Source: Helicobacter ibis (GTDB lineage: Bacteria > Campylobacterota > Campylobacteria > Campylobacterales > Helicobacteraceae). Taken from it: a DNA stretch of 64,000 nt. The stretch is taken from the NCBI RefSeq assembly GCF_027859255.1, contig NZ_JAQHXR010000001.1, forward strand, positions 1-64,000, read 5' to 3'. This document shows, one piece after another, positions 34,493 to 43,009 of the stretch. The notes beneath the pieces are model-generated. The model made no database searches, was not told the DNA's origin, and was given only the letters and a program-made list of their open reading frames with translations. How positions within the stretch are numbered: the stretch's first letter is position 1; every line of letters begins with the position of its first letter. The position numbers and the translations under genes were made by a program.

Positions 34493-35425
34493 TTAAACTT
34501 TCAAATCTAAATTAGTTTTTTTATTATTTTTATTTTCTACATTATTTTTATTCATTTCAGATATTATCTCCATAGAATCATCATTTATATTATTGGTATT
34601 TGTTCCAAATAAAATATCAAGCATTTTTTCTTTGTTAAATTTGCTTTCTAATAATGTTTGTAATGCTTTATTTATATTTTCATCTACATATGTTTCATTA
34701 TTGTCTGATTTACCTTGTATAGGTTTTCTTTTAGTTGGTTTGTCTTCGTTGTTGGTATTGTCTTGTGTTGCTAGCTTTTTTTTGTATTCTTTTAGTGCAT
34801 CAAGCCATTTTTCTTTAAACTTTTCCTTGTCTGTTAAGCTCAATAGTTCCAATGATGTGTTAATATCATGCGACATAATGCCACTTAACACATTATCGCC
34901 TTCAATCATATAAACGCTATTTTTTCTAATAAAATTTCTTAATTCACTATCATATTCTACTTGTTTTCTTATAGAGTGAGTACCAATTATATTTTCATTT
35001 AAAGACGCTATTCTGTTAAAAAGTAAGAAAAATTCACCACTTTCATTAATATTTCCATTTTCATCTAAAAATTCGTCTCTAAATGAGAAAAAATCGCCAT
35101 ATACATCTTCTCTATATTCTAACTCTTCTTTTGCTAATATAGCCCTTTGTTCACTTGGAATTTTAGAAAAATCATTATATATATTAGACAGAGTAGCTAC
35201 TATATCTATATGACCATAATCTCTAATGTTTGAGTTTGCAGAAATTTGATAAAATTCATTTATATGATTAGCATCAATTTTAATATTATCTGGTATATTT
35301 GTTGCTTTATTAAAATTGCTATCAAAAAATCCATCTTGATCAACTTTATAACCAAATGACCTATTTGTATTATTTTGATTGATTTGAATCTGCATGTTCA
35401 TATAACTAAGATCAAAGCGTACCAT
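34493..35425 (-). CDS. Probable flagellum-dependent secreted protein (Cj0814-like)
   Basis: A 310-residue, hydrophilic, Asn-rich protein without signal peptide or membrane helix. Near the start it has FGYKVDQDGFFDSNFN followed by IPDNIKID, which I associate with the Cj0814 family of flagellar-dependent secreted proteins of Campylobacter and Helicobacter. Long Lys/Asn stretches make up the C-terminal third. GGAG lies six bases upstream of ATG 35425. It sits 30 bases downstream of another secreted-protein gene on the same strand. The family assignment is from memory and should be treated as likely, not certain. Confidence 0.6.
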   Translation of the reverse strand: MVRFDLSYMNMQIQINQNNTNRSFGYKVDQDGFFDSNFNKATNIPDNIKIDANHINEFYQISANSNIRDYGHIDIVATLSNIYNDFSKIPSEQRAILAKEELEYREDVYGDFFSFRDEFLDENGNINESGEFFLLFNRIASLNENIIGTHSIRKQVEYDSELRNFIRKNSVYMIEGDNVLSGIMSHDINTSLELLSLTDKEKFKEKWLDALKEYKKKLATQDNTNNEDKPTKRKPIQGKSDNNETYVDENINKALQTLLESKFNKEKMLDILFGTNTNNINDDSMEIISEMNKNNVENKNNKKTNLDLKV

Positions 35426-35455
35426 ATCAACTCCATTGCTTATAAAGTCTTGACT

Positions 35456-36007
35456 TTAATTAACGCTTAAACCACCAAGCTTAAACTCTAAAAACGATTT
35501 ATATTTACTAGATAGTTCCTTTACTATCATATTGTTATTCAGAAGTTGGCTAGAGTTTGTTCTATATGCTGTACCTGTTGAAGCATTGTAAATAGATGCG
35601 GAATATGTGAAATAAGCGTATTTTCCATATTTGGAATAGCCTATATTTTTCTTAACAGAATATCCAAGCCACTGATTTTTATTACCACCAACTGCACTTA
35701 GCCATTCTTTGCCTCTATATGAGCTAGGATTTGAACATGTCTGATCTATCCCGCATAATTGACCAAGCTCATATTCCTTCTGAGTTGGCATCATTATTAC
35801 ATGTAATTCATTATTGTATAAATTCCTGTCATATAGCCCAACCATATACCCACCTACAATTTCTTTTTCTTCATCTTTATTAAGGATTCTTACTTCATTA
35901 GAACTATCACTTAAGATTCCATTGCTTACTTTTGCTAATAAATCATTTGCAAAAGAATTATTAATAAATAAACTAGTAACAATAATACATATAAATATTT
36001 TATTCAT
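35456..36007 (-). CDS. Secreted protein with Gly-Gly motif after the signal peptide
   Basis: I do not recognise the family. Residues 1-20 are a Sec signal peptide (MNKIFICIIVTSLFINNSFA). An acidic stretch LNKDEEKEI leads to VGGY (Gly52-Gly53), closely like the double-glycine leader cut by C39 peptidases of bacteriocin exporters. The remaining 130 residues are rich in Tyr, Ser and Asn, with two Cys in CGIDQTC and many short polar motifs. Divergently upstream lie the remains of a C39 peptidase and an outer-membrane transporter, which suggests this protein was, or is, a substrate processed after Gly-Gly in the periplasm. This is inference. Confidence 0.65.
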   Translation of the reverse strand: MNKIFICIIVTSLFINNSFANDLLAKVSNGILSDSSNEVRILNKDEEKEIVGGYMVGLYDRNLYNNELHVIMMPTQKEYELGQLCGIDQTCSNPSSYRGKEWLSAVGGNKNQWLGYSVKKNIGYSKYGKYAYFTYSASIYNASTGTAYRTNSSQLLNNNMIVKELSSKYKSFLEFKLGGLSVN

Positions 36008-36101
36008 GTATAGTCCCTTGCAATTTCAATTACACTAAATTTACGATTTCGTATCGATTTATAAATCATATCTGTAACTTTTTAAAAAATTATTAATATA
36101 A

Positions 36102-36490
36102 AATTGTAATAATATATACTTTAAATTTGAGTATAAAGGTAACATAGTTCATGGTAAGAATTTTATTTTGATTTCATGTTTTCTTGTTGGAGAGCTTTTT
36201 ACAAGTGATAGGTTAAGTATAGATTCGTTATTTAAAAAACAAATATGTTTGAGAAGCATCACTATCTTATCTATTCTAAGCATTGGCAACTATAATTCAT
36301 ATTATTTATATCCAGATATTTCAATAAGTGGCGATCCAACAATTTGGAATGATACAAAAGGATTGTTTTAAATCAGACATTTATCTATACATTGAATCCT
36401 GAGATTGATTTATTAGTATCTGGTGGCGGTAGCTATATGAGAAAAGAATATACAAATGGAGAAAGTTTTAATATCATTATTCCTAATTGA
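36102..36490 (+). pseudogene. Decayed outer-membrane transporter fragment
   Basis: Two pieces of one protein in different frames. The first (36102-36371) contains SIDSLFKKQICLRSITIL and the tell-tale ISGDPTIWNDTKGLF; the second (from 36371 to TGA 36488) reads NQTFIYTLNPEIDLLVSGGG. Adding one T to the TTTT at 36366-36369 joins them as GLF-LNQTF. The pattern recalls short outer-membrane beta-barrel transporters found next to C39 peptidases. No signal peptide and no C-terminal barrel strands remain, so both ends appear deleted. Family naming is tentative; loss of frame is directly visible. Confidence 0.6.
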
Positions 36491-37040
36491 CATGTATTAT
36501 CAATGCTGAGTTTGTAGTTAGATCTTATATTGATATAAAAAATTAAAAAGTAATAGGGCGGACATATTAAGAAACATGCGGTGCTTCTTCATTGACTACA
36601 TTGATTAATATGATTGATGATAAAAGGCTAAGTGAATTAGATGTATTAAAGATTATTAGTGGCGATGAGTTAAATACTAATTCTTTTAGCTTTGCGTCTT
36701 TAAGTGAGGTCATTTTAGAAATGGGTTATGAGATTAGAGCTTATCAGATTGGTAGAAATGCATTAAATAAGCTTATAAATTTACCCATGATAGTTAAGAT
36801 AGAAAATGATCCGCGATATCCACACTTTGTTGTAATTATCAACTATTATGGAGATTACATTAAGATATTAGATCCAAGCCATGGAGAGTATATCAGCTCT
36901 AAAAAGGATTTTTTAGTATATGGGATAATAATGGAGCTGGTGGTTATATATTGGTGGTTGCGCCAAAGAGTAGAGTTGATAATAAATTAGAGATTCCAAC
37001 TAGTTTGGTATTTGATTTTCAATCATTTAGATTATATTAA
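36487..37040 (+). pseudogene. C39-family peptidase pseudogene
   Basis: The central part has a full papain-like C39 layout: ETCGASSLTTLINM with the catalytic Cys at about 36577, then RYPHFVVIINYYGDY with the His and ILDPSHGEY with the Asp. It is broken by two in-frame TAA codons (36544 and 36568), each one change from CAA, and by a frameshift at the TTTTTT near 36909-36914; a seventh T would restore DFFSIWDNNGAGGYILVVAPK and run on to TAA 37038. The N-terminal signal peptide is gone, perhaps by deletion fused to the transporter remnant. A part from 36592 remains open but lacks the catalytic Cys. Confidence 0.75.
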
Positions 37041-37089
37041 ATTGTTATATAAGATATAAATAATGGTAATCTTATGCTAAAATTCGCAC

Positions 37090-37165
37090 GACCCTTTCAT
37101 CTAGTGGCCAAGGATAATGCTCTTTCACGGCATAAACGGAAGTTCAAATCTTCCAAGGGTCGCCA
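37090..37165 (+). tRNA. tRNA-Glu (anticodon TTC)
   Basis: Acceptor arms GACCCTT (37090-37096) and AAGGGTC (37155-37161) pair over 7 bp; discriminator G 37162 and encoded CCA 37163-37165 follow. The D-arm (CTAGTGGCCAAGGAT), anticodon loop CTTTCAC with anticodon TTC, and the T-arm GTTCAAATC are all in place. It stands alone, 3 bases from the convergent rhodanese gene stop. Confidence 0.96.
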
Positions 37166-37168
37166 ATA

Positions 37169-37480
37169 TCATATGCAGTCTTCTATATGCTCATCTAAGA
37201 AATATATATTTGTATATCCAGAATTAACTAAATCGCTACCAATTACTGATACGGTATGCCCAGAGTAGCAGTTTAGAAGTATATTTTTTCCACTATCTAA
37301 GATACTTTGTAGTTCCTCTTGTGTTGTTATATTTTTTGCACCATTTATATGACCTCTTCTAAAATCATCTGGCATTCTAATATCAACTATTTCCCATTCT
37401 TTATTGTCTATAATATCTTGTAAATCTTCTTTAAATATTGCTTTTGCTAGACTTTTGTTATTTCTTCCATAGTATTGCAT
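37169..37480 (-). CDS. Rhodanese-domain protein
   Basis: A single-domain rhodanese of 103 residues. The active-site loop NCYSGHTVS (Cys near residue 70) and the WEIVDIRMPDDFRRGHINGAKNI beginning (shown in part: VDIRMPDDF and GHINGAKNI) are typical. Sulfur carrier or transferase activity is likely; partner unknown. It overlaps rsmD by one base and ends the three-gene minus-strand operon. Confidence 0.88.
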   Translation of the reverse strand: MQYYGRNNKSLAKAIFKEDLQDIIDNKEWEIVDIRMPDDFRRGHINGAKNITTQEELQSILDSGKNILLNCYSGHTVSVIGSDLVNSGYTNIYFLDEHIEDCI

Positions 37481-38055
37481 TATATTTCCTTATAGTAACT
37501 AAGTGTGCTATTGCCAAATTTTTTACTTTTTATTAGTGTGAAATTCCCGATATTTTGTGGAGTTTGTATGTTTGATATATGTTCTATTATTACATATATG
37601 AATACCTTTGAATCTAAGCTTTTTATAATATTAAAAGTTTTGTCATATACATTATCCATTCCATCTCGTATGCAAAATGGAGGATCAAAGTATGCTATGC
37701 TTGGTTCTTCTGGTTTTAATTCTTTATATTTAGAAAATGTATCTCCAAATATTATTTTATACTCACAATCATTGCATATTGTTTGAAGATTTTCTTTTAG
37801 CACTTCATATGAATCTTTGTCCTTTTCAAAGAAGATTCCACATTTTGCACCACGACTTAGAGCCTCACAGCCTATGCTACCAGTGCCTGCGAAAAATTCT
37901 ACAAAATTCACCCCAACAACATCTGTATATAGCGTATTAAATAGAGATTCTTTTAAAATTGCCTTACTTGATCTAGTTGTAGATAGATTTGCCATTTTTA
38001 GCTTTCTTCCTTTGAATCTACCTCCGATTATTTGTATGGTTTGTTTATTTTTCAT
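37480..38055 (-). CDS. rsmD: 16S rRNA (guanine966-N2)-methyltransferase RsmD
   Basis: A SAM-dependent methyltransferase of 191 residues acting on 16S rRNA. Motif I is EFFAGTGSIGCEALSRGA (about residues 54-71) and the catalytic motif IV is YFDPPF near 125. The N-terminal IQIIGGRFKGRKL is the usual RsmD start. It overlaps the upstream gene by 11 bases. Confidence 0.93.
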   Translation of the reverse strand: MKNKQTIQIIGGRFKGRKLKMANLSTTRSSKAILKESLFNTLYTDVVGVNFVEFFAGTGSIGCEALSRGAKCGIFFEKDKDSYEVLKENLQTICNDCEYKIIFGDTFSKYKELKPEEPSIAYFDPPFCIRDGMDNVYDKTFNIIKSLDSKVFIYVIIEHISNIQTPQNIGNFTLIKSKKFGNSTLSYYKEI

Positions 38056-38470
38056 TTTTTATATGTTCTTTTATTGTTTCTTCTATTTCTTTTGCGTATC
38101 TTCTAAGAATTTCTTCTAGTTTATCTTGCAATGTTAAATTCGTGTTGTTATTTTCTATTTTTGTGGAGTGTTGAACTATTTCTTGCCATTTTTGATTATT
38201 TATTGGTTCTATATTTTGTGTGTTTGGACCTTGTTTTTGTAGTTTTAGAAAAAAAGATTCTAATTTTTCTAGTAGTATTTCTTTTGTAAATGGCTTTTTT
38301 AGGTTTGAATTTTCATAATCACCTATCAAAAATACTGGCTTATCTGATTGTTCTATTTTCTCTGTGGATACTACAAAGTCGCATTGTTTGTAGCTTGTAA
38401 TGTAGTCTTTTAAGTATATTTCCAAACTTCTATCAAGCAATAGCGAGTTGCTAATTAATGCGATTTTCAT
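38045..38470 (-). CDS. Conserved hypothetical protein upstream of rsmD
   Basis: A 141-residue cytosolic protein. The first half, with IALISNSLLLDRSLEIYL and PVFLIGDYENSNLKKPFT, has the alternating beta/alpha feel of a receiver-like fold but lacks clear phospho-acceptor motifs. The C-terminal half is a helical, Glu/Lys-rich tail. A protein of similar position is next to rsmD in H. pylori as I recall. It is the first gene of the rsmD-rhodanese operon. No function is proposed. Confidence 0.6.
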   Translation of the reverse strand: MKIALISNSLLLDRSLEIYLKDYITSYKQCDFVVSTEKIEQSDKPVFLIGDYENSNLKKPFTKEILLEKLESFFLKLQKQGPNTQNIEPINNQKWQEIVQHSTKIENNNTNLTLQDKLEEILRRYAKEIEETIKEHIKNEK

Positions 38471-38506
38471 ATCTGCTCCAAAATTTTTGGAAATTATACA
38501 AAAACT

Positions 38507-38533
38507 AACAAGAGATTCTAAGAATCTCTTGTT
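38507..38533 (-). terminator. Terminator of sodC
   Basis: A perfect 12-bp stem (38507-38518 with 38522-38533) around a TAA loop, beginning right at the sodC stop. On the minus strand it is followed by AGTTTTTG, a short T-run, as expected for an intrinsic terminator. Confidence 0.8.
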
Positions 38534-39085
38534 TTACTTTATAACTCCGCAAATCATTCTAGCACCACCGCCACCTAATGCTGCTGGGTGATCATGATAG
38601 TTGTCACCACCAACATGAATCATTAGTGCATGATTTTTAATTTCATTGAGAGATTTTAATTTTGGTGTTAATACGGGAGTTGTAACTTCCTTGTTTGAAT
38701 CAGAATATATAGCTGGCAAATCACCCTTGTGTCCATTATCGCTCCAAGGATATGAGTGTCCCCCATTTTTTTCTGGGTCCCAATGTCCACCTGCTTTCAT
38801 GCCAAGTCCTTTATCAGTTGCTCCACAATCTGCATTTTCATGGATATGGAATCCGTGAATCCCGCTTTCTACACCTTTTAGATTCGGATAAAATGCTACT
38901 CCATATTTTGTTTCAACAGCTACTATTTCTCCTGCATTTTTATTGCCATTTTTATCCAAAATTTCCATATTTATAACTACATGGTTTTTTTCTGATTTTG
39001 GATCATATAATTTTGTCTCGTCTTTTGCCATTGCTATGTTTGATAGCATTCCAGCCACAATTGCACTTACAAGTATTTTTTTCAT
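38534..39085 (-). CDS. sodC: Periplasmic Cu,Zn superoxide dismutase
   Basis: Converts superoxide to oxygen and peroxide in the periplasm. ATG 39085 has GGAG five bases upstream and starts the signal peptide MKKILVSAIVAGMLSNIAMA; a longer frame from 39112 has no support. The metal ligands are present: GFHIHENADC, AGGHWDP, the zinc-loop GHSYPWSDNGHKGDLP and DNYHDHP; the two disulfide Cys are in ADCG and MICG. Length 183 is normal. Monocistronic, with its own terminator. Confidence 0.95.
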   Translation of the reverse strand: MKKILVSAIVAGMLSNIAMAKDETKLYDPKSEKNHVVINMEILDKNGNKNAGEIVAVETKYGVAFYPNLKGVESGIHGFHIHENADCGATDKGLGMKAGGHWDPEKNGGHSYPWSDNGHKGDLPAIYSDSNKEVTTPVLTPKLKSLNEIKNHALMIHVGGDNYHDHPAALGGGGARMICGVIK

Positions 39086-39181
39086 ATTTTCTCCTTTAAT
39101 AATTTGTTTCATTTAATTGTAGCATAAATACAGAGATAATATTAAATTTTGTATTTTTTAAAATTTGGCTACAATTTCCTC

Positions 39182-39598
39182 ATGGATACGAGAATATCGA
39201 AATTCATAGCAAACAATAAACTGCTTACCCTTAGTGTCATTGATGATACATATGATGACATTTGTGTATATACTGCTAGTTGCTATTATGTTTTTTGTGT
39301 TGAAACTTTGAAGCTTATTTTTAAAAGTAGTGTTGATTCAAAGCATATAAAACTGGCAAAGAAGTTTCCAAAGTGTGGTGTGAATATAGCCAAAGATGGA
39401 GCATTAAAAACATTGCAAGGTGTGCAAATTAAGGCACATTTTAAACATGCCACAACAGAGCAGAAAGCTTTGTATTATAAAACATTTCCTTATGCTAAAT
39501 TAGGCGAAGGAGAGGTATTTTCTTTGGAGATTTTGTGGGCGAAATATACTGATAATTCATTATTTTTGGGTAAAAAATTAGAGTATACAAAGGAATAA
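39182..39598 (+). CDS. YhbP-like split-barrel flavoprotein
   Basis: About 138 residues from ATG 39182 (MDTRISKFIANNK); a frame open from 39149 is probably not the true start. The layout matches the pyridoxamine-phosphate-oxidase-like split barrel, and the end, AKYTDNSLFLGKKLEY, matches E. coli YhbP (UPF0306) as I remember it. A flavin- or haem-binding role is possible but not shown. It ends 2 bases before mnmA and probably shares its transcript. Confidence 0.7.
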   Translation: MDTRISKFIANNKLLTLSVIDDTYDDICVYTASCYYVFCVETLKLIFKSSVDSKHIKLAKKFPKCGVNIAKDGALKTLQGVQIKAHFKHATTEQKALYYKTFPYAKLGEGEVFSLEILWAKYTDNSLFLGKKLEYTKE

Positions 39599-39600
39599 TT

Positions 39601-40644
39601 ATGAAAAAAGTATTATTGTTAATGAGTGGCGGAGTTGATTCTAGCTATTGTGCATATTTGTTACAAAAGGCTGGATATGTAGTTCATGGTGTTTATTTGA
39701 AATTACATGATAAAGAAGAAAAACATAACTATTATATAAGAAATATAGAAAAATGCGCAGAGGCTCTAGGAATCTCGTATGATATTGTAGATGAGAGAGG
39801 GTTATTTAAAGAAGCAGTCTATGACTACTTTGTGGAATCTTATAAAAAGGGATTAACTCCCAATCCATGTGCCATGTGTAATCCAAAGGTAAAGTTTAGT
39901 ATAGCTTTTAATATGGCAGATAAACTTGGTTATGATTTTGTTGCTACTGGTCATTACGCACAGATTATAGATTCTAAAATTGCTCAAGCAGTTGATACTT
40001 ATAAAGATCAGAGTTATTTTTTGTTTGGTTTAAGACAAGAATGGATAGAGAGAATTATATTTCCATTAGGAGATAAGATAAAAAAAGATGTAAAACCAAT
40101 TGCACTAAATGAGCTTCCATGGCTTGGGACATTGGAGACTTATAAAGATTCACAAGAAATATGTTTTGTTGAGAATACTTATGTAGATGTGCTAGAAAAG
40201 CACTTTAATACAAATAATGAAGGCGATGTTCTTGATACAAAAGGTAACAAAATAGGAAAGCATAAAGGCTATATGCAATATACAATAGGTAAGCGAAAAG
40301 GATTTACTATAAATGGTGCATTAACACCACATTATGTAGTAAAAATCAATCCTGATAATAATACTATTGTTGTTGGAGATAAAGAAGAATTAGCTATAAA
40401 TGAAGTTAGGGCTATAAATGTATCTTTGCCGATTGATTTGTTTGCTAATAATGCAAAGTTAGAATGTGATGTAAAGATTCGTTACAAGAGTCATAAAGTT
40501 AAGGCAGAAGTAGAATTAGAGCGAGAAGGCAATAAAGAAATTATAGTAGCACGACTAAGTGAGAGTGCATATGGTGTAGCACAAGGTCAAGCATTAGTAT
40601 TATATGAAGAGAATAAAGTATTAGGTGGTGGATTTATTGTGTAA
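39601..40644 (+). CDS. mnmA: tRNA-specific 2-thiouridylase MnmA
   Basis: Thiolates U34 of Glu, Gln and Lys tRNAs. The 347 residues begin with the PP-loop LLMSGGVDSSYCAYLL; the catalytic cysteines are in NPCAMCNPKVKF (about residue 97) and EICFVEN (near 185). The C-terminal beta-barrel includes QYTIGKRKGF and AYGVAQGQALVLY. AAGGAATAATT precedes the ATG. One of its expected substrates, tRNA-Glu(UUC), is encoded 2.4 kb away. Confidence 0.96.
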   Translation: MKKVLLLMSGGVDSSYCAYLLQKAGYVVHGVYLKLHDKEEKHNYYIRNIEKCAEALGISYDIVDERGLFKEAVYDYFVESYKKGLTPNPCAMCNPKVKFSIAFNMADKLGYDFVATGHYAQIIDSKIAQAVDTYKDQSYFLFGLRQEWIERIIFPLGDKIKKDVKPIALNELPWLGTLETYKDSQEICFVENTYVDVLEKHFNTNNEGDVLDTKGNKIGKHKGYMQYTIGKRKGFTINGALTPHYVVKINPDNNTIVVGDKEELAINEVRAINVSLPIDLFANNAKLECDVKIRYKSHKVKAEVELEREGNKEIIVARLSESAYGVAQGQALVLYEENKVLGGGFIV

Positions 40645-40751
40645 AAATTAAACAATGTAAAAATAAATTTTATCAAAAGTTTAATAATTCTTTGAAATTG
40701 GAAAATAAATAACTAAAATGATAGATGTAAATTTAACAATAAGGGTTTGAT

Positions 40752-42140
40752 ATGGAATTAATTGGTGAAATCAATACTTTCTTGTATACCTATTTTTTGG
40801 TATTTTTGTTACTTTTTAGTGGTATATATTTTTCTATAAGAACTAGATTTATACAATTTAGATTTTTGCCTCAAGTTTTTAAGATTCTAAGAGAGAAATC
40901 ACATGAAGAGCATGTAAGCCCATTTGGTGCATTGATGATTTCTACTGCTTCTAGGGTTGGGATTGGTAATATAGTTGGTGTTGCAGTTGCTATGAGTGCT
41001 GGTGGTGTTGGTGCATTATTTTGGATGTGGGTTACTGCTATTTTGGGTGGTGCAAGTGCATTTGTTGAAAGTACTCTAGCTCAAGTGTATAAAAGGAGAG
41101 ATGGAGAATATAACTATAAAGGTGGTCCTGCTTATTATATAGAGAGTGCACTTGGTTCTAGGACTTTTGGTATTATTTTTGCAATTTCTCTTATTCTGTG
41201 CTTTACATATGGGTTTAATGGTCTTCAAGCATATACTCTAACTTCTGTGTTTGAGGTGTATGTTGGTAGTGAATCTTTTAATGGTGGTAATTTTAAAATA
41301 TTTTTAGGTGCGATTTTAGCTATATTAGTTATTGGGTTTTTCTATGGCAAAAACAAAGCTTCAGCCATTGTAACTTCAGTGTTAGTTCCTGTTATGGCAA
41401 TTGGCTATTTTATAGTTGCATTTATTGTTATTGTTAGTAATTTTGAGCAAATCCCTGTTGTATTCTCTCATGTATTAGAACAAGCTTTTGATTTTGAGGC
41501 TATTTTTGGTGGTTTTGCTGGTAGTGCTATGGTGATAGGTATAAAGAGAGGACTATTCTCAAATGAGGCAGGTATGGGTTCAGCTCCAAATGCAGCAGCA
41601 GCGGCACATACAACCCACCCAGCAAAACAAGGTATGGTTCAGACATTATCTGTATTTATTGATACTCTAGTGATTTGTAGTGCTACTGCATTTATCGTGC
41701 TTTGCTCACAAGAAAATGTGGGGAATCTTCAAGGTATGGCAATTATGCAAAAGGCTATGGAAGGATATTTTGGTAGCTTTGGTATGCATTTTGTTAGTAT
41801 TGCTGTTGTGTTATTTGCCTTTACATCGCTTATTGGTAATTTCTTTTATTCTCAAATGAATTTTAGATTTATTACAGAAAATAAAATGGCGTTAAATGTC
41901 TTTAGGGCAACTGCTGTTATTATGGTGTTTGTTGGAGCACAGATTAACTTCTCTCTTGCATGGGATTTGGCAGATGTTCTTATGGGCTTTATGGCAATTA
42001 TTAATATTATTGCAATTATTAAGCTTGGTGGAATAGCTATCAAGGTTCTAAAAGATTATGAAAAACAAAGAGCAGAAGGAAAAGAGCCTCATTTTAAAGC
42101 TTCAGATGTTGGTATAGAAAATACAGAGTGCTGGAAATAA
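40752..42140 (+). CDS. dagA: Alanine/glycine:sodium symporter (AGCS family)
   Basis: A 462-residue inner-membrane transporter with about ten hydrophobic helices. AGCS markers include FGALMISTASRVGIGNIVG (GxGN motif near residue 75), GGPAYYIE, and KRGLFSNEAGMGSAPNAAA, the family signature. It imports alanine or glycine with Na+. H. pylori has one such protein, dagA (HP0942). AATAAGGG precedes the ATG; the following 221-base gap separates it from the convergent tonB gene and shows no clear terminator. Confidence 0.92.
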   Translation: MELIGEINTFLYTYFLVFLLLFSGIYFSIRTRFIQFRFLPQVFKILREKSHEEHVSPFGALMISTASRVGIGNIVGVAVAMSAGGVGALFWMWVTAILGGASAFVESTLAQVYKRRDGEYNYKGGPAYYIESALGSRTFGIIFAISLILCFTYGFNGLQAYTLTSVFEVYVGSESFNGGNFKIFLGAILAILVIGFFYGKNKASAIVTSVLVPVMAIGYFIVAFIVIVSNFEQIPVVFSHVLEQAFDFEAIFGGFAGSAMVIGIKRGLFSNEAGMGSAPNAAAAAHTTHPAKQGMVQTLSVFIDTLVICSATAFIVLCSQENVGNLQGMAIMQKAMEGYFGSFGMHFVSIAVVLFAFTSLIGNFFYSQMNFRFITENKMALNVFRATAVIMVFVGAQINFSLAWDLADVLMGFMAIINIIAIIKLGGIAIKVLKDYEKQRAEGKEPHFKASDVGIENTECWK

Positions 42141-42361
42141 TCCAGCCCTCTAATCTTCAATGTTTCAAATATAGCTAAACACGATTCGTATTTAATTTAT
42201 GTAATAAAAATATACATGTATTTCAAATTGTTATTGGAATAGAGTTTAGCTGCAATAAAACAAGATTGTATGCATAGAGATTTTATAAAAAGAGAATCTT
42301 TAACTCACTTTCAAACTAAAATGCAAATCCAATACAATTTATAAATCGCATTCTGTTTAAA

Positions 42362-43009
42362 TCAAATTAGTTTGTATTGTATTGGTATTTGTATTGTTAC
42401 ATTATTTTTTGGTTGCGGGAAATATGCTCTCGCGTCCAAAATTGTCTTATGAGCTGACTTATCTAAGATACCATGACCTGATGAATCTATAATTTTTATA
42501 TTTTGGACTCTGCCATCTTTTAATAATTCAAATTTTATATTTACAATGCCTGATAATTTCATCATTCTAGCTTTTCTTGGATAGTGCAGATTTTTATCTA
42601 TTGCTTGTTTTATTGATATTAAAAATGGGTCATTTGTTTTGCCAAATACTAGTATCTGTGGTTCTTGTGTTGCGGTTGTAGTATTGGTGCTTGGCTGTGT
42701 TTTGGATTCTGTTTGTGCTATATTTTGTGGTGTTGGTATTGGTTCTTTTTTTCTTTTTTCTTTTTTCTTTTTGATTGGTTTTTGTATTTCTTTGATTTCT
42801 TCTATGGGTTTTATTTCTTGTGGTGTTGGTGTTGTTTGTGCTACAAATTGTGTGAGTGCGATGGATATACTTTGTGGTTGCACACCCACATTTTGTGGTA
42901 GCTTTGTATTGGCGTATAAAAGACTAAAAATAGCAATAGAATATATACCAAATGCTATGAAGAATGCTTTTAGTGTTCTATTTTTCTGTGGCGATGCTGA
43001 AGTTTTCAT
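42362..43009 (-). CDS. tonB: TonB energy transducer
   Basis: A 215-residue protein: one N-terminal signal-anchor helix (residues 10-32), a Pro/Lys-rich periplasmic spacer with KPIKKKKEKRKKEPIP and TPQ repeats, then the C-terminal TonB domain YPRKARMMKLSGIVNIKFEL (20 residues) and IPIQYKLI. It passes the proton-motive force to outer-membrane receptors for iron or nickel. It overlaps exbD by 32 bases and is the last gene of exbB-exbD-tonB. Confidence 0.93.
   Translation of the reverse strand: MKTSASPQKNRTLKAFFIAFGIYSIAIFSLLYANTKLPQNVGVQPQSISIALTQFVAQTTPTPQEIKPIEEIKEIQKPIKKKKEKRKKEPIPTPQNIAQTESKTQPSTNTTTATQEPQILVFGKTNDPFLISIKQAIDKNLHYPRKARMMKLSGIVNIKFELLKDGRVQNIKIIDSSGHGILDKSAHKTILDARAYFPQPKNNVTIQIPIQYKLI

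Noticed and set aside
34593-34913. 106-codon plus-strand frame opposite the Cj0814-like gene
   Set aside because: Hydrophobic shadow of a well-supported minus-strand gene, with no ribosome binding site.
36592-36990. The open stretch as an intact 132-residue gene
   Set aside because: It lacks the catalytic Cys and signal peptide and its last 20 residues are out of the true frame; it is part of the C39 pseudogene.
42329-42385. CCAATACAA/TTGTATTGG inverted repeat at the tonB 3' end
   Set aside because: The 39-base spacing is too long for a terminator and one arm is coding; probably chance.
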